Position numbers and translations under genes: made by a program. A stretch of DNA of 64,000 nt from DATATV01 sp035551355. GTDB lineage: Bacteria > Actinomycetota > Actinomycetes > Mycobacteriales > Pseudonocardiaceae. This document shows positions 33,665 through 42,774 of this stretch, one piece after another. Location of the stretch: the NCBI GenBank assembly GCA_035551355.1, contig DASZNF010000031.1, positions 19,626 to 83,625 on the forward strand, given 5' to 3'. Position 1 is the stretch's first letter, and the number at the start of each line of letters is the position of its first letter. The notes below the pieces were generated by a model. It was not told the DNA's origin. It saw only the letters and a list, made by a program, of their open reading frames with translations, and did no database searches.

Positions 33665-33670
33665 AACCTA
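33665..33670 (-). promoter_or_regulatory. -10 element, leaderless kinase gene
   Basis: TAGGTT on the minus strand lies 6 nt before the kinase GTG. The divergent MFS gene has its own -10 about 100 bp away. Confidence 0.5.
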
Positions 33671-33765
33671 CGACAACCGGGCCCCTCCGCGCGTACGGCG
33701 GGAATCGGCTTTGTGATGTACGTCCGACGTTGCGCCCGGCCGCTGTGGTGAGCCGATCGGCGAAA

Positions 33766-33771
33766 TAGCCT
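33766..33771 (+). promoter_or_regulatory. -10 element, leaderless MFS gene
   Basis: TAGCCT lies 7 nt before the ATG at 33779, with no ribosome-binding sequence. Confidence 0.5.
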
Positions 33772-33778
33772 CACCCTC

Positions 33779-34966
33779 ATGGGAATTCCGCGCAGGGTCG
33801 TGTTCACCATGGCCTTCGCCACCGGGGCGGTCGTGGCCAACCTTTACTACGCCCAGCCGCTTGAGGACGCGCTGGCCACCGCGTTCCACGCCTCGACCGG
33901 ACAGATCGGGCTGATCATCACGCTGCTGCAGGTCGGCTACGCGATCGGCCTGGCCACCCTCGTGCCGCTGGGCGATCTGGTCGAGCGGCGCCGGCTGATG
34001 GTGATCATGCTGGGCGTGGCGGTGCTCGGGCTGATCGGGATGGCGGCCGCGCCCGGGCTGGCGGTGGAGTGTTCGGCGGCCGTGCTGGTCGGGGTGACCG
34101 TGGTGGCCGCGCAGGTGATCGTGCCGTTCGCCGCGCACCTGGCCGCCGAGTCCGAGCGCGGCCGGGTGGTGGGCACCGTGATGAGCGGGCTGCTGATCGG
34201 CATCCTGCTGTCCCGGTCGGTGGCCGGGTTCGTGGCCGCGCTGGCCGGCTGGCGGGCGGTGTTCGGGCTGGGCGCGCTGCTCACCGCGATCGTGGCCGGG
34301 CTGCTGTGGCGGGAGCTGCCGGCCCACCCGCCGGCCACCTCGCTGCGCTACCCGGCGCTGCTGCGCTCGGTGCTGCGGCTGATCGCGCAGGAGCCGGTGC
34401 TGCGGGTGCGGATGCTCTACGGCGCGCTGAGTTTCGCCACGTTCTCGGTGTTCTGGACCAGCTCGGGGTTCCTGCTGGCCCGGCCGCCCTATCACTGGAG
34501 CCAGGCCGCGATCGGGGCGTTCGCGCTGGTCGGCGCGGCCGGGGCGGTGGCCGCGAAGTTCGCAGGCGGGCTGGCCGACAAGGGCCGCAGCGTGCCCGCC
34601 ACCGGCGCGTTCGTGCTGGCCATGGCGCTGTCCTGGGTGCTGCTGGCCCTCGGCGGGCACAACGCGATCGCGCTGCTGATCGGGGTGGCCGGGCTGGACC
34701 TGGGCGTGCAGGGCACGCACATCACCAACCAGAGCCTGGTCTACGCGCTGCGCCAGGACGCCCGCTCCCGGCTCAACACCGCCTACATGACCAGCTACTT
34801 CCTGGCCGGGGCGATCGGGTCCGCGCTGTCCGCGCTGGCCTACGCCTCGGGCGGCTGGGCCGCGGTGTGCGTACTCGGCGCGGTCTTCCCGGTGCTGGCC
34901 TGCCTGGTGTGGCTGGCCGAGGCCGCGCTGCGCCGGCGGGCGCGCCCGGCCTCGGCGACCGGCTGA
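33779..34966 (+). CDS. MFS transporter
   Basis: A 395-residue major facilitator with 12 predicted helices. It starts with a short N-terminus and ANLYYAQPL, seen in drug/sugar efflux MFS proteins of the YnfM/AraJ-like group. Loop 2-3 carries a motif A variant (VPLGDLVERRRLM). The substrate is not deducible. It is divergent from the two-component pair and converges with the SDR gene, with the stops 4 bp apart. Confidence 0.88.
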   Translation: MGIPRRVVFTMAFATGAVVANLYYAQPLEDALATAFHASTGQIGLIITLLQVGYAIGLATLVPLGDLVERRRLMVIMLGVAVLGLIGMAAAPGLAVECSAAVLVGVTVVAAQVIVPFAAHLAAESERGRVVGTVMSGLLIGILLSRSVAGFVAALAGWRAVFGLGALLTAIVAGLLWRELPAHPPATSLRYPALLRSVLRLIAQEPVLRVRMLYGALSFATFSVFWTSSGFLLARPPYHWSQAAIGAFALVGAAGAVAAKFAGGLADKGRSVPATGAFVLAMALSWVLLALGGHNAIALLIGVAGLDLGVQGTHITNQSLVYALRQDARSRLNTAYMTSYFLAGAIGSALSALAYASGGWAAVCVLGAVFPVLACLVWLAEAALRRRARPASATG

Positions 34967-34970
34967 CCGC

Positions 34971-35729
34971 TCAGCGCGGGGCCATGCGCAGCGCGCCGTC
35001 CATCCGGACGACCTCGCCGTTCAGGTAGTCGTGCTCGATCATGGCCACCGCGAGCTGGGCGTACTCGTCGGGCCGGGCCAGCCGCTTCGGGAAGGGCACC
35101 CCGGACGAGAGGGTGTCCCGGAACTCGTCGGACACGCCGGCCAGCATCGGGGTGTCCACGATGCCCGGGGCGATGGTCAGCACCCGGATGCCGTACTGGG
35201 CCAGGTCGCGGGCGGCGGGCAGGGTCAGGCCGACCACCCCGCCCTTGGACGAGGAGTAGGCGGCCTGGCCGATCTGGCCGTCGAACGCGGCGATCGAGGC
35301 GGTGTTGATGATCACGCCCCGGGCGTCGGCGTCCAGCGGTTCGGTCGCCGCGATCGCCTCGGAGGCCAGCCGCATCACGTTGAACGTGCCGATCAGGTTG
35401 ACCTCGATGACCTTGCGGTAGCTGGCCAGATCGTGCGGGCCCTTCTTGGACAGCACCCGGCCCGCGGTGCCGATGCCGGCGCAGTTGACCGTGATGCGCA
35501 GCGGCACCCCCGACCCGGCCGCGGTGGCCACCGCCGCGGTGACCTGGTCGGGGTCGGTGACGTCGGCGGGCAGGTAGGTGATCCCCTCGACCGCCTCGGC
35601 CTTCTCGATCGCGCCGGGCAGGTCCAGCCCGAACACCCGGGAGCCCTGCGCGGCCAGTGCCCGCGCGGTCGCCCCGCCCAGTCCGGACGCGCCGCCGGTG
35701 ACGATCGCCGCGGTGTCCCCGATGCGCAT
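34971..35729 (-). CDS. SDR-family 3-hydroxyacyl-CoA dehydrogenase-like oxidoreductase
   Basis: A 252-residue classical short-chain dehydrogenase. The NAD-binding TGGASGLG is at 11-18, with D36 after beta-2 suggesting NAD preference. NCAG is at ~82-85, and the catalytic residues are S145, Y158 and K162. The PGIVDTPMLAG motif and overall sequence resemble type-2 3-hydroxyacyl-CoA dehydrogenase (HSD17B10-like) proteins, pointing to fatty-acid or branched-chain catabolism. GGAGG precedes the ATG at 35729. Confidence 0.88.
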   Translation of the reverse strand: MRIGDTAAIVTGGASGLGGATARALAAQGSRVFGLDLPGAIEKAEAVEGITYLPADVTDPDQVTAAVATAAGSGVPLRITVNCAGIGTAGRVLSKKGPHDLASYRKVIEVNLIGTFNVMRLASEAIAATEPLDADARGVIINTASIAAFDGQIGQAAYSSSKGGVVGLTLPAARDLAQYGIRVLTIAPGIVDTPMLAGVSDEFRDTLSSGVPFPKRLARPDEYAQLAVAMIEHDYLNGEVVRMDGALRMAPR

Positions 35730-35899
35730 GTTGCCTCCACTCTCCGTCCACACCCGACATCAACCGCTTCGCAGGTTAACGGCCGTTGACCCGGGCGGCG
35801 GCGGCGCGTTCCGCGCGTCACAGTGGACGTGTTCCACGTGAATCGTCCGACCATTGCGGGCAGTCGCGTTCGGCCGGTCGCGTTCGGACTCCGGCCGCC

Positions 35900-36856
35900 T
35901 CAGCGGTAGCGCGACCAGCTGGCCGAGGTGTCCCCGGAGCGGTAGCTGTCCAGCCTCCGGCGCAGCTCCGGCGCCACCGAGGGATGACTTTTCAGGATCG
36001 GCAGGGCGCTGGTCACCATCTTCAGCTCGCGCACCTCGCGCAGCACCGGGAAGCCCGGCCACTCGGTGACGTCCTCGCCGTAGGCCCGGGCGAACTGCCG
36101 GTAGGCCCGGCGCGACCCGCCGAACCGGCGCAGACCGACCGGCAGCGGGGTGAGGTCCCACTCCCGGGGCCCGATGCTGGTCGCGTCGAAATCGCACAAC
36201 ACCGGGCCGTCCGGCCCGGCGATCAGATTGCCCAGGTGCGCGTCCCCGTGCACCACGCAGCGCTGGTGCGGGAACTCCAGGTCGGCCAGCCGCTGGGACA
36301 GCTCGGCGCAGCGCTGCTCAAGGAACCGGCGGTCGGCCGCGGGCAGGCCCTCCGAATCGGTCAAGCGTCGTTGTACGTCGTCAAGCGGCGCCCACTCGGG
36401 CAGTTCGAACTCCGGTGCGGGCAGCCGGTGCACCAGGCGCAGCAGCGCGGCCAGATCTCTTGTGCCCGGCCGGGGACCGACCGTGGGCACCTCCTGCCAC
36501 ACCGTGGCCAGATCGGCGCCGACCCGGACCGGCTGGCGCACGCCGGGCAGCAACCGCACCGCGGGCACGCCGTGCTCGGCCAGCCAGCCGGCCACCGCGA
36601 TCACCTTGCTCACCCGGTGGCGCATCGCCAGCGAACCGGTGATCCGGACCACCGCCCTGGAGCGGGGCAGCCGGAACACCGCGTTGGCCGAAAACCGCAG
36701 CAGCCGGGCCCCGCGCGGGTCAAGACCGGCCGCGGCGCACACCTGCGCCAGCACCTCGGCCAGCCGGTCCGGGCCGAACCGGCCGTCCGGCTGGGTCGCC
36801 GCCGGATGGCCGGGCTGGCTGGCCGAGGCCGCAGCCGGAGTCGCCGCGCTGGTCAT
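35900..36856 (-). CDS. APH-family phosphotransferase
   Basis: A 318-residue kinase-like protein of the aminoglycoside phosphotransferase/choline kinase group (PF01636). The catalytic loop VVHGDAHLGNL and the metal-binding CDFDATSIGPREWDLTPLP are intact. An Ala/Pro-rich N-terminus precedes the core. It lies 22 bp downstream of the TPR/HTH regulator on the same strand. The pairing suggests that it phosphorylates a metabolite within a regulatory circuit rather than an antibiotic, but this is inference. Confidence 0.82.
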   Translation of the reverse strand: MTSAATPAAASASQPGHPAATQPDGRFGPDRLAEVLAQVCAAAGLDPRGARLLRFSANAVFRLPRSRAVVRITGSLAMRHRVSKVIAVAGWLAEHGVPAVRLLPGVRQPVRVGADLATVWQEVPTVGPRPGTRDLAALLRLVHRLPAPEFELPEWAPLDDVQRRLTDSEGLPAADRRFLEQRCAELSQRLADLEFPHQRCVVHGDAHLGNLIAGPDGPVLCDFDATSIGPREWDLTPLPVGLRRFGGSRRAYRQFARAYGEDVTEWPGFPVLREVRELKMVTSALPILKSHPSVAPELRRRLDSYRSGDTSASWSRYR

Positions 36857-36878
36857 GTCCCGGCCATTCGCACACCCC

Positions 36879-38249
36879 TCAGGCCACCAGGTACTTGGCG
36901 ATCCGCTCGGACAGATCCCGCGCGTCGCTGTTGTTGCTGCGCCGGTCGGCCTCGGACTTGAGCGGCTTCATCCGGTCCTTCGCCCGCACCGACTTCAGCG
37001 TCTCCGCGACATCCAGCGCGGAGCGGCCGATTCGGGAGGCGTGGTCCACATCGCCGTCGATCATGTGACTGGTGGCCAGGGTGACCATGTTGAACGCCTT
37101 GGACCGCGCCATGTCGTCGCCACGACCGGCGATCGCCCTGGTCAGCGCCGGGATGGCGAACCGGGTGTGGTTGCGGTCCACGCCCTGGGCCAGCACCGTG
37201 TGCACGGTGCCGACCATGGCGTAGAGGTCGGTCTCGTCGAAGAAGCTCACCCAGGAGTCCGCATTGGACAGATCGGCCCGGGAGAACTCGTCCTTGGTCC
37301 GATTGATCAGTTTCACCGCCTGGCGCTCGTTGCGCAGCGCCGCGTAGGCCCAGGCCTCGTTGGCGCACAGCACGGCGACCGCCAGTTCGGAACCGGATTC
37401 CTGCGCGGCGATCTGGCCGAGCTGGAACAGTTTGAGTGCGTCGTTGGGCGCGTCCTGGTCGAGGTAGACCCGACCCATCCGGTACAGGATGTGCGCCACC
37501 AGCGGGTCGTTGTGGCCGGCCCGGGCCAGTTCGAGCGCGTGCGCGAAGTGGTTGCGCGCGGGATCCAGCAGACCACTGTCGAAGGAGGTCCAGCCGGCGA
37601 GATTGTGCAGGTCGGCCAGTGCCGTGTACAGCCGTTCGCGAACCTGGTCGGTCGCGTTGGCCTCGATCAGTTGCTGCCCCCACGAGAGTTGGGCGACCAC
37701 CGCATCCCTGCAGAAGCCGCCGCCGTACTGGTAGTCCAACGCGCGCAGTGCCCGGGTCGCCGCCTCGACCTGCCGGACATCGGTCATGCCGATGCGTCCG
37801 GGGGCCGGGGTCTGCGCGGGGTACGCGATCCAGGACGCGGAATCCTTGCCCATGACGGCCGCACCCATGGTGACGGCCGCCGCATGGGCAAGGAACCGGC
37901 GTCGTTTCACCGACTCGTCCTCCTGCTCCTGGGGGTCGACCTCGGTCGTGGCGACCCTCACTGCCGTGGCCTGGTCGTATGCCAGGCCCATGGCGCCCCT
38001 CGGGATGGACAGGCCGTCGGCGATGCGGGCCAGCACGTCATAGGCCATCACCTGGCGACCCTTGAGGATCTCCGAGACCTCGGACTGTGACTGGCCGGTC
38101 AGAGCGGCTATCTGGCGCTGCGAAATACCTTGGCGACGCAGCAGGCGATACATCGCGCTGACGTCACGATTGGCCAGCGCGTCACGCATCTCCTGCTTGT
38201 CCCAGGTGTCAGGCGTAACGGGCGAGCCCTGGGAACCGATGGTATTCAA
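36879..38249 (-). CDS. XRE-type transcriptional regulator with TPR-like domain
   Basis: A 456-residue regulator. The N-terminal helix-turn-helix (~35-90) contains ISQRQIAALTGQSQSEVSEI. A hinge with KRRRFLAHAAAVTMGA (~115-130) is followed by a long alpha-solenoid of tetratricopeptide-like repeats (~160-440). This architecture is abundant in actinomycetes, where relatives affect development and secondary metabolism; the effector is usually unknown. The TTG at 38249 is used because GAGGGGG lies just upstream and no ATG or GTG precedes the HTH; a shorter start at internal M21 is possible. Confidence 0.82.
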   Translation of the reverse strand: MNTIGSQGSPVTPDTWDKQEMRDALANRDVSAMYRLLRRQGISQRQIAALTGQSQSEVSEILKGRQVMAYDVLARIADGLSIPRGAMGLAYDQATAVRVATTEVDPQEQEDESVKRRRFLAHAAAVTMGAAVMGKDSASWIAYPAQTPAPGRIGMTDVRQVEAATRALRALDYQYGGGFCRDAVVAQLSWGQQLIEANATDQVRERLYTALADLHNLAGWTSFDSGLLDPARNHFAHALELARAGHNDPLVAHILYRMGRVYLDQDAPNDALKLFQLGQIAAQESGSELAVAVLCANEAWAYAALRNERQAVKLINRTKDEFSRADLSNADSWVSFFDETDLYAMVGTVHTVLAQGVDRNHTRFAIPALTRAIAGRGDDMARSKAFNMVTLATSHMIDGDVDHASRIGRSALDVAETLKSVRAKDRMKPLKSEADRRSNNSDARDLSERIAKYLVA

Positions 38250-38465
38250 TTGCGCCCCCTCACAGTCCGTTGGGCGTCATCCGCAGGGTAAGCGCACCCT
38301 GTGGCAGGGGAGAAGAGCAGATCGGCGAGGCTGATCGGCCGCACCGAACTCGGTTGACCGCTTAGCGTGGCAGCAACACCGATCGGCGCTGCGACTCCCC
38401 ACTCGGGGCGGTCAGGTCGCAGTCTAGTTTTTCGTAAGCGGTCCAGCACGGAGGGAAGCGAAGCG
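38250..38465. other. Divergent intergenic region
   Basis: The 216 bp between the regulator gene and the small genes must contain both promoters. No clear operator palindrome was found. GGAGGGAAG near 38450-38458 serves the gene at 38466. Confidence 0.4.
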
Positions 38466-38771
38466 GTGAATCTGCTAGAGCCTGCGGCGCCGAGCGAGGA
38501 CGCCCCCGCCGCGACGGCTCAAGTGCGTTCGGCGCGGCGCCCCGAACCGGGGCTGGGCGTCACCTCTGGACTTGGTGGCCCGGCGAGCCCGAGGCAGTGG
38601 CGTATTCGCTGCCAGGACGTTGCAAACCGGGAACGGTTTCTGACGGTGTTCTCCGAACACGGCAGGGTGGTACTCGTTGGCCCGCCCGGCGAAGCAGCGA
38701 CGCTTTCGCCTGGTCAGCTCAGCCAACTGAGATCCGCCTTGCAAGAAGCCGCCGACGAGGCGGAAAGGTAA
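38466..38771 (+). CDS. Conserved small protein
   Basis: A 101-residue protein I cannot assign. The N-terminal ~55 residues are Ala/Pro-rich and probably disordered. The C-terminal half is a compact domain (RQWRIRCQDVANRERFLTVF, HGRVVLVGPPGEAATLSPGQ, LRSALQEAADEAER). The GTG is preceded by GGAGGGAAG. It is divergent from the TPR/HTH regulator and 13 bp upstream of another small gene, a neighbourhood that suggests a shared regulatory unit. I infer no activity. Confidence 0.7.
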   Translation: MNLLEPAAPSEDAPAATAQVRSARRPEPGLGVTSGLGGPASPRQWRIRCQDVANRERFLTVFSEHGRVVLVGPPGEAATLSPGQLSQLRSALQEAADEAER

Positions 38772-38784
38772 CGGTGACGTTTCG

Positions 38785-39123
38785 GTGGACGAGATCCTCG
38801 GACAGGTCCTGCGCAATGCCGTCTGGGAGAGGCTGGACATGCTCTCCGAACTGGCGAACCGCGCGGACGAGCCGTCGCTGCTGTCCGTTGCCCGGTCCGA
38901 ACTGCCCAAGCTGACCGAGGGTTGGCGGGCGGTGCTGGCCGCGCACGAGCCGGACGAGCGGGGCAACTGCCCGGAATGTTCCACGAAGTGGCGACAGCAG
39001 CGCTCCCCCTGCCAGGTGTGGCGCGCCGCCTACGAGCACCTGGTGGCCGGCGGCCTGGCCCCGCGTCCGGCCCAGCACCTGCGCAAGGCCGGCATCCGGC
39101 CGATCGCCGCGGGCGCGCACTAG
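38785..39123 (+). CDS. Small protein with Cys-rich motif
   Basis: A 112-residue protein, mostly helical. NCPECSTKWRQQRSPCQVWR gives a C-x2-C-x11-C cluster that could bind zinc together with a nearby histidine (H at ~85). The family is unknown to me. It begins with GTG 13 bp after the preceding gene and is likely cotranscribed with it. Possibly a DNA- or RNA-binding accessory of the divergent regulator; this is a guess. Confidence 0.65.
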   Translation: MDEILGQVLRNAVWERLDMLSELANRADEPSLLSVARSELPKLTEGWRAVLAAHEPDERGNCPECSTKWRQQRSPCQVWRAAYEHLVAGGLAPRPAQHLRKAGIRPIAAGAH

Positions 39124-39287
39124 AGACTGGCGGCCCCGGACACCCGCCGACCCCCGATTCGGCGATGTGACCGGGTAGCCGTCACTGGCCGGCGGCCCGG
39201 AACGTTCGTTCCCCCGACCGCGACGAACCGGGTCGTCGGCCTGAAAAACAACTCCATAGCGGGAACCATTGAGGTTCCCCCCTGATT

Positions 39288-39338
39288 CCGCGGACCGGTG
39301 CCGTTGCTCCCCTCCCCCCGACCGGCACCGGTCCGCGG
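39288..39338. terminator. Bidirectional terminator hairpin
   Basis: CCGCGGACCGGTGCCG and its exact reverse complement (16-bp stem) flank a 19-nt loop between two convergent genes. A smaller stem GGGAACC/GGTTCCC lies just left (39261-39279). Apart from these, nothing is seen in the 260 bp between the stops. Confidence 0.65.
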
Positions 39339-39384
39339 CCCCAAACTTGCAGATCGCAGGATGGATTCGTGCGGTTGCCCGCAT

Positions 39385-40731
39385 TCAGCCGGAAATCTCG
39401 GCGGTTTCGCTGATCAGCCGCTGATACCAGCGGTAGGAATTCTTCGGTGTGCGGACCTGGGTCGAATAGTCCACGTGCACCAGGCCGAACCGCGCACCGT
39501 ATCCCTTGGACCATTCGAAGTTGTCCAGCAGCGACCACACGAAATACCCACGTACATCCACTCCGGCCGCGATCGCCTCGGCCAGCGCGGCCAGATGGGC
39601 GGTGTGGAATTCGATCCGGTGGGTGTCGGGGATTGCGCCACCGGCATCCGGTTCGTCGATTCCGGCGCAGCCGTTCTCGGTGAGATAGACCGGCGGCAGG
39701 GCCGGGCCGATCCGCCTTCGCAGTGCCACCAGGAATTCGGTCAGCCCGGCCGGCACGATCACCGAATCGTTGCTGGTGCGCGGATATCCCTCGATGGGCG
39801 CCAGATCGAACGGCAGCGGGCTGCCCGGGGACGGGGCGGCGGCGGCCTGCGGCTCGTAGTAGTTCACTCCGTAGAAGTCGATCGGCGCGGCGATCACCGG
39901 CAGATCCTCGGCGAATTCCGCCGGCAGGTGGGCGTGCAGTTGTTCGGGGTAGCGCCCGAGCAGCACCGGATCGGCGAAGCAGCCGTTGACCAGCGCGTCC
40001 AGTTCCGTTGCGGCGGCCCGATCCGCAGGGGCGCCGGTGCGCGGCCAGATCGGCGAGTGGTGATTGGCGGTGCCGATCCGCTCGGCGCCGGCCGCCCGCA
40101 GCGCGCGCACGGCCAGGCCGTGGCCGAGGTTGAGGTGGTGGGCGGCGGGCAGCGCGCCGTAGAGCAGGGTCTGGCCGGGGGCGTACTCGCCGATGGCATA
40201 GCCGTAGACGGTCTGCACCATGGGCTCGTTGACCGGGATCCACATGGCCACCCGGTCGGCCAGGGCCTCGCCCACGATCGCGGCGTACTCGGCGAAGCGC
40301 AGCGCGGTGTCCCGGGAAAGCCAGCCGCCCGCGTCCTCCAGCGGCTGCGGGGTGTCCCAGTGAAACAAGGTGCACACCGGCGCGATGTCCGCCGCGCACA
40401 GCTGGTCGACCAGCCGGTCGTAGAAATCCAGGCCCGCCGGGTTGACCGGGCCGGTGCCCTCGGGCTGGATTCGGGGCCAGGCCACCGAGAACCGGTAGGC
40501 GGCGATCCCGAGTTCGCGCATCAGCGCGATGTCTTGCGGGTATCGGTGATAGTGGTCGCAGGCGACGTCCCCGGTGCTGCCGTCGGCGATCTTGCCCGGG
40601 GTGGCGCAGAAGGTGTCCCACACCGACTGACCTCGGCCGTCTGCGGTGACGGCTCCCTCGATCTGGTACGCCGAGGTGGACACGCCCCACAGAAAACGCG
40701 CGGGGAGGCCGGACGGTAGATGATCAGTCAT
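39385..40731 (-). CDS. GH1 family beta-glucosidase
   Basis: A 448-residue glycoside hydrolase family 1 enzyme, cytoplasmic, hydrolysing beta-glucosides or related beta-glycosides. The N-terminal signature is FLWGVSTSAYQIEGA. The acid/base glutamate is E169 in PVNEP (usually T-x-NEP). The nucleophile is E352 in YLTENG. Length is typical. The ATG at 40731 is used; a GTG further upstream at 40791 would add unconserved residues. The start codon lies inside a palindrome that may be an operator for the divergent TetR regulator. Confidence 0.92.
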   Translation of the reverse strand: MTDHLPSGLPARFLWGVSTSAYQIEGAVTADGRGQSVWDTFCATPGKIADGSTGDVACDHYHRYPQDIALMRELGIAAYRFSVAWPRIQPEGTGPVNPAGLDFYDRLVDQLCAADIAPVCTLFHWDTPQPLEDAGGWLSRDTALRFAEYAAIVGEALADRVAMWIPVNEPMVQTVYGYAIGEYAPGQTLLYGALPAAHHLNLGHGLAVRALRAAGAERIGTANHHSPIWPRTGAPADRAAATELDALVNGCFADPVLLGRYPEQLHAHLPAEFAEDLPVIAAPIDFYGVNYYEPQAAAAPSPGSPLPFDLAPIEGYPRTSNDSVIVPAGLTEFLVALRRRIGPALPPVYLTENGCAGIDEPDAGGAIPDTHRIEFHTAHLAALAEAIAAGVDVRGYFVWSLLDNFEWSKGYGARFGLVHVDYSTQVRTPKNSYRWYQRLISETAEISG

Positions 40732-40740
40732 GTGATCATC
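40719..40740. promoter_or_regulatory. Palindromic operator over the beta-glucosidase start
   Basis: GATGATCA and TGATCATC form a perfect 8-bp inverted repeat around 6 nt, spanning the start codon of the GH1 gene. It is 119 bp from the divergent TetR gene. TetR-type repressors bind such palindromes, but LacI-type regulation from elsewhere is equally possible. Confidence 0.45.
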
Positions 40741-40858
40741 CGGAGAATGTGAAACATCTTCGGATCGTAGGTCGAACCGGGCCGCGCGCAAAGAGATTGC
40801 CCGGCACCACCCGTGGAACCGGCAAAATGAACACCGAGCTCGCAGCGAGGAGACCTAG

Positions 40859-41479
40859 TTGGCAGCTAACCCGACCCCACTACGCCGCCGCCCCGTCCAG
40901 CAGCGCAGCGCCGCTCGCGTGGAACGGATGCTGGAGGCCTGCGCCACGCTGATCGACGAACTCGGCTACGACGGCGTGACCACCACCCTGATCGCCGACC
41001 GCGCGGGCGTGGCGGTCGGTTCCCTCTACCAGTTCTTCCCGGACAAACGGGCGGTGGTGCAGGCGCTGACCGCGCGCAATCTGGACCGCTTCATGGACCA
41101 CGTCGCCCAGCGGATGGCCGGCGCCACCATGGCCCACTGGTGGGACGCGGTGGACCTGGTGTTCGACGCCTACGTGGAGATGTTCCGCTCGGTGCCCGGC
41201 TTCACCCAGATCCGCTTCGGTGACGTGGTGGACCTGCGGCTGATGGACGAACAGCGGGACAACAACACGGTGATCGCCGACCGGCTGGTGGAGCTGCTGG
41301 CCGAGTACTTCCACCTGCCGCGGGCCGAACTGTCGCTGCCCATCTCGGTGGCCGTCGAGGCCTCCGACGGCATCCTCAACCTGGCCTTCCGGCGCAAGCT
41401 GTTCACCGAGGACGTGGTGATCGCCGAGGCCAAGCGGGTGGTCCGGGGCTACCTCACCGGGCACCTGGAACGCGGTTAG
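40859..41479 (+). CDS. TetR-family transcriptional regulator
   Basis: A 206-residue TetR repressor. The helix-turn-helix (~18-65) includes RVERMLEACATLIDELGYDG, VTTTLIADRAGVAVGSLYQF and FPDKRAVVQAL. The C-terminal ligand domain (~80-206) resembles TetR_C groups with SVPGFTQIRFGDVVD. The TTG start at 40859 has GAGGAG at good spacing (40847-40852). The likely targets are itself and the divergent beta-glucosidase; the ligand is unknown. Confidence 0.88.
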   Translation: MAANPTPLRRRPVQQRSAARVERMLEACATLIDELGYDGVTTTLIADRAGVAVGSLYQFFPDKRAVVQALTARNLDRFMDHVAQRMAGATMAHWWDAVDLVFDAYVEMFRSVPGFTQIRFGDVVDLRLMDEQRDNNTVIADRLVELLAEYFHLPRAELSLPISVAVEASDGILNLAFRRKLFTEDVVIAEAKRVVRGYLTGHLERG

Positions 41480-41483
41480 GCCC

Positions 41484-42695
41484 TCAGCCGAACGACTGGC
41501 CCTCGCCGCGATAGGTGGGCACCGACTCGACCAGCGTGTCGCCGGACACCAGGTGATAGGTGGGAAACCGCTCGGCGGGCTCGCCGGCCTTGGCGTGCCG
41601 CAGCCACACCCGGTCGCCCAGCCGCAGGCCGTCGGCGGCCGCGCCGAGCACCGGGGTCTGCACCTCGCCCGCGCCCTCGGTGCCCGACAGCGTGAGCCCG
41701 GCCGGCAGGTACGGGCTGGGCAGCCGGTCGGGGGTGCCGGTGCCGGAGGCAACGTAGCCGCCCGCGAACAGGGTGGCCACCTTCGGCCCCGGCCTGCGCA
41801 CCACCGGCAGCGCGAAACACAGCGCCGGGTCCGGGCGGAACCGGGAGTAGGCGTCGAACAGGGTGGGGCCGAGCAGTCCGGATCCGGCGGCCAGCTCGGT
41901 CACCGACTCGTCGGCCGAGGTCGACTCCAGGCTGCCGGTGCCCCCTCCGTTGACGAACTCCAGTTCGGCCACCCCGCGCACCGCGGCCACCGCGGCACTC
42001 CGGCGGGCGGCCAGTTCGGCGGTGGAGTGGCGCTGGATGAAGCGCAGCGCCGCACCGCGCATCGGCCGGCCTGGGGGCACATCGCCCAGTCCGGCGATCT
42101 GGCCCTCGTAGGCCATGATCCCGACCAGGTCGAACCCGGGCCGGGCGAGCACCGCGCGGGCGAAGGCCAGGGCCTGTTCCGGGGTGTGCAGCGGGGAGCG
42201 GCGGGTGCCGATGTGCACCAGCGGCGAGCGCAGCGGCCGCCAGGACACGTCCAGTTCCAGGCACACCCGGAGGTCCGGGTGGTCGGCGCCGAGCACCGCG
42301 TCCACGAAGTCCAGGTGGGCCACCGAGTCGGCCATGATGGTGATGCTGCGCCGGGCCACCGGGTCGGCGGCCAGTTCGCGCAGCGCGGCCCGGTCCACGC
42401 TCGGGTAGGCGACCAGCAGATCGGTGGAGCTGCCGCGCTGGCACAGCCACAGCGCCTCGGGCAGCGAGTAGGCCAGCACACCCTCGTATCCGGGTCCGGC
42501 CAGCACCCGGTCCAGCAGGGTGCGGCACCGGATGGACTTGCTGGCCACCCGGATCGGCTTGCCGCCCGCCCGCTTGATCATGTCCAGCGCGTTGCGGTCG
42601 AAGGCGTCGGTGTCCACCACGGCCAGGGGTGGGTCCAGATCCTTGGTCGCCCGGTCGTAGCCGGCGGCACGCGAGCTGTGCGGGGTGTGCGGCAC
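41484..42695 (-). CDS. PLP fold-III amino acid deaminase/aldolase-like protein
   Basis: A 403-residue pyridoxal-phosphate enzyme with an alanine-racemase-type barrel. Candidate PLP lysine K53 lies in RVASKSIRCR, and other core motifs are GTRRSPLHTPEQA and EFVNGGGTGS. A C-terminal beta domain contains LRLGDRVWLRHAKAGEPAERF, with a metal-site-like region as in D-threonine aldolase and D-serine dehydratase. The substrate is probably a beta-hydroxy D-amino acid, not proven. Leaderless start at GTG 42695. It is divergent from the lactone oxidase gene. Confidence 0.78.
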   Translation of the reverse strand: MPHTPHSSRAAGYDRATKDLDPPLAVVDTDAFDRNALDMIKRAGGKPIRVASKSIRCRTLLDRVLAGPGYEGVLAYSLPEALWLCQRGSSTDLLVAYPSVDRAALRELAADPVARRSITIMADSVAHLDFVDAVLGADHPDLRVCLELDVSWRPLRSPLVHIGTRRSPLHTPEQALAFARAVLARPGFDLVGIMAYEGQIAGLGDVPPGRPMRGAALRFIQRHSTAELAARRSAAVAAVRGVAELEFVNGGGTGSLESTSADESVTELAAGSGLLGPTLFDAYSRFRPDPALCFALPVVRRPGPKVATLFAGGYVASGTGTPDRLPSPYLPAGLTLSGTEGAGEVQTPVLGAAADGLRLGDRVWLRHAKAGEPAERFPTYHLVSGDTLVESVPTYRGEGQSFG

Positions 42696-42701
42696 TCCTG
42701 C

Positions 42702-42707
42702 ACAGTA
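42702..42707 (-). promoter_or_regulatory. -10 element, leaderless PLP enzyme gene
   Basis: TACTGT on the minus strand lies 6 nt before the GTG at 42695. An AGGAG overlapping the start codon cannot act as its ribosome-binding site. Confidence 0.5.
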
Positions 42708-42774
42708 GGCCGGGAACCCTTGAAATGCGAATCCGATTCACTTAAGTTCCGAGGACGAGACCGCAGGAGGATTC

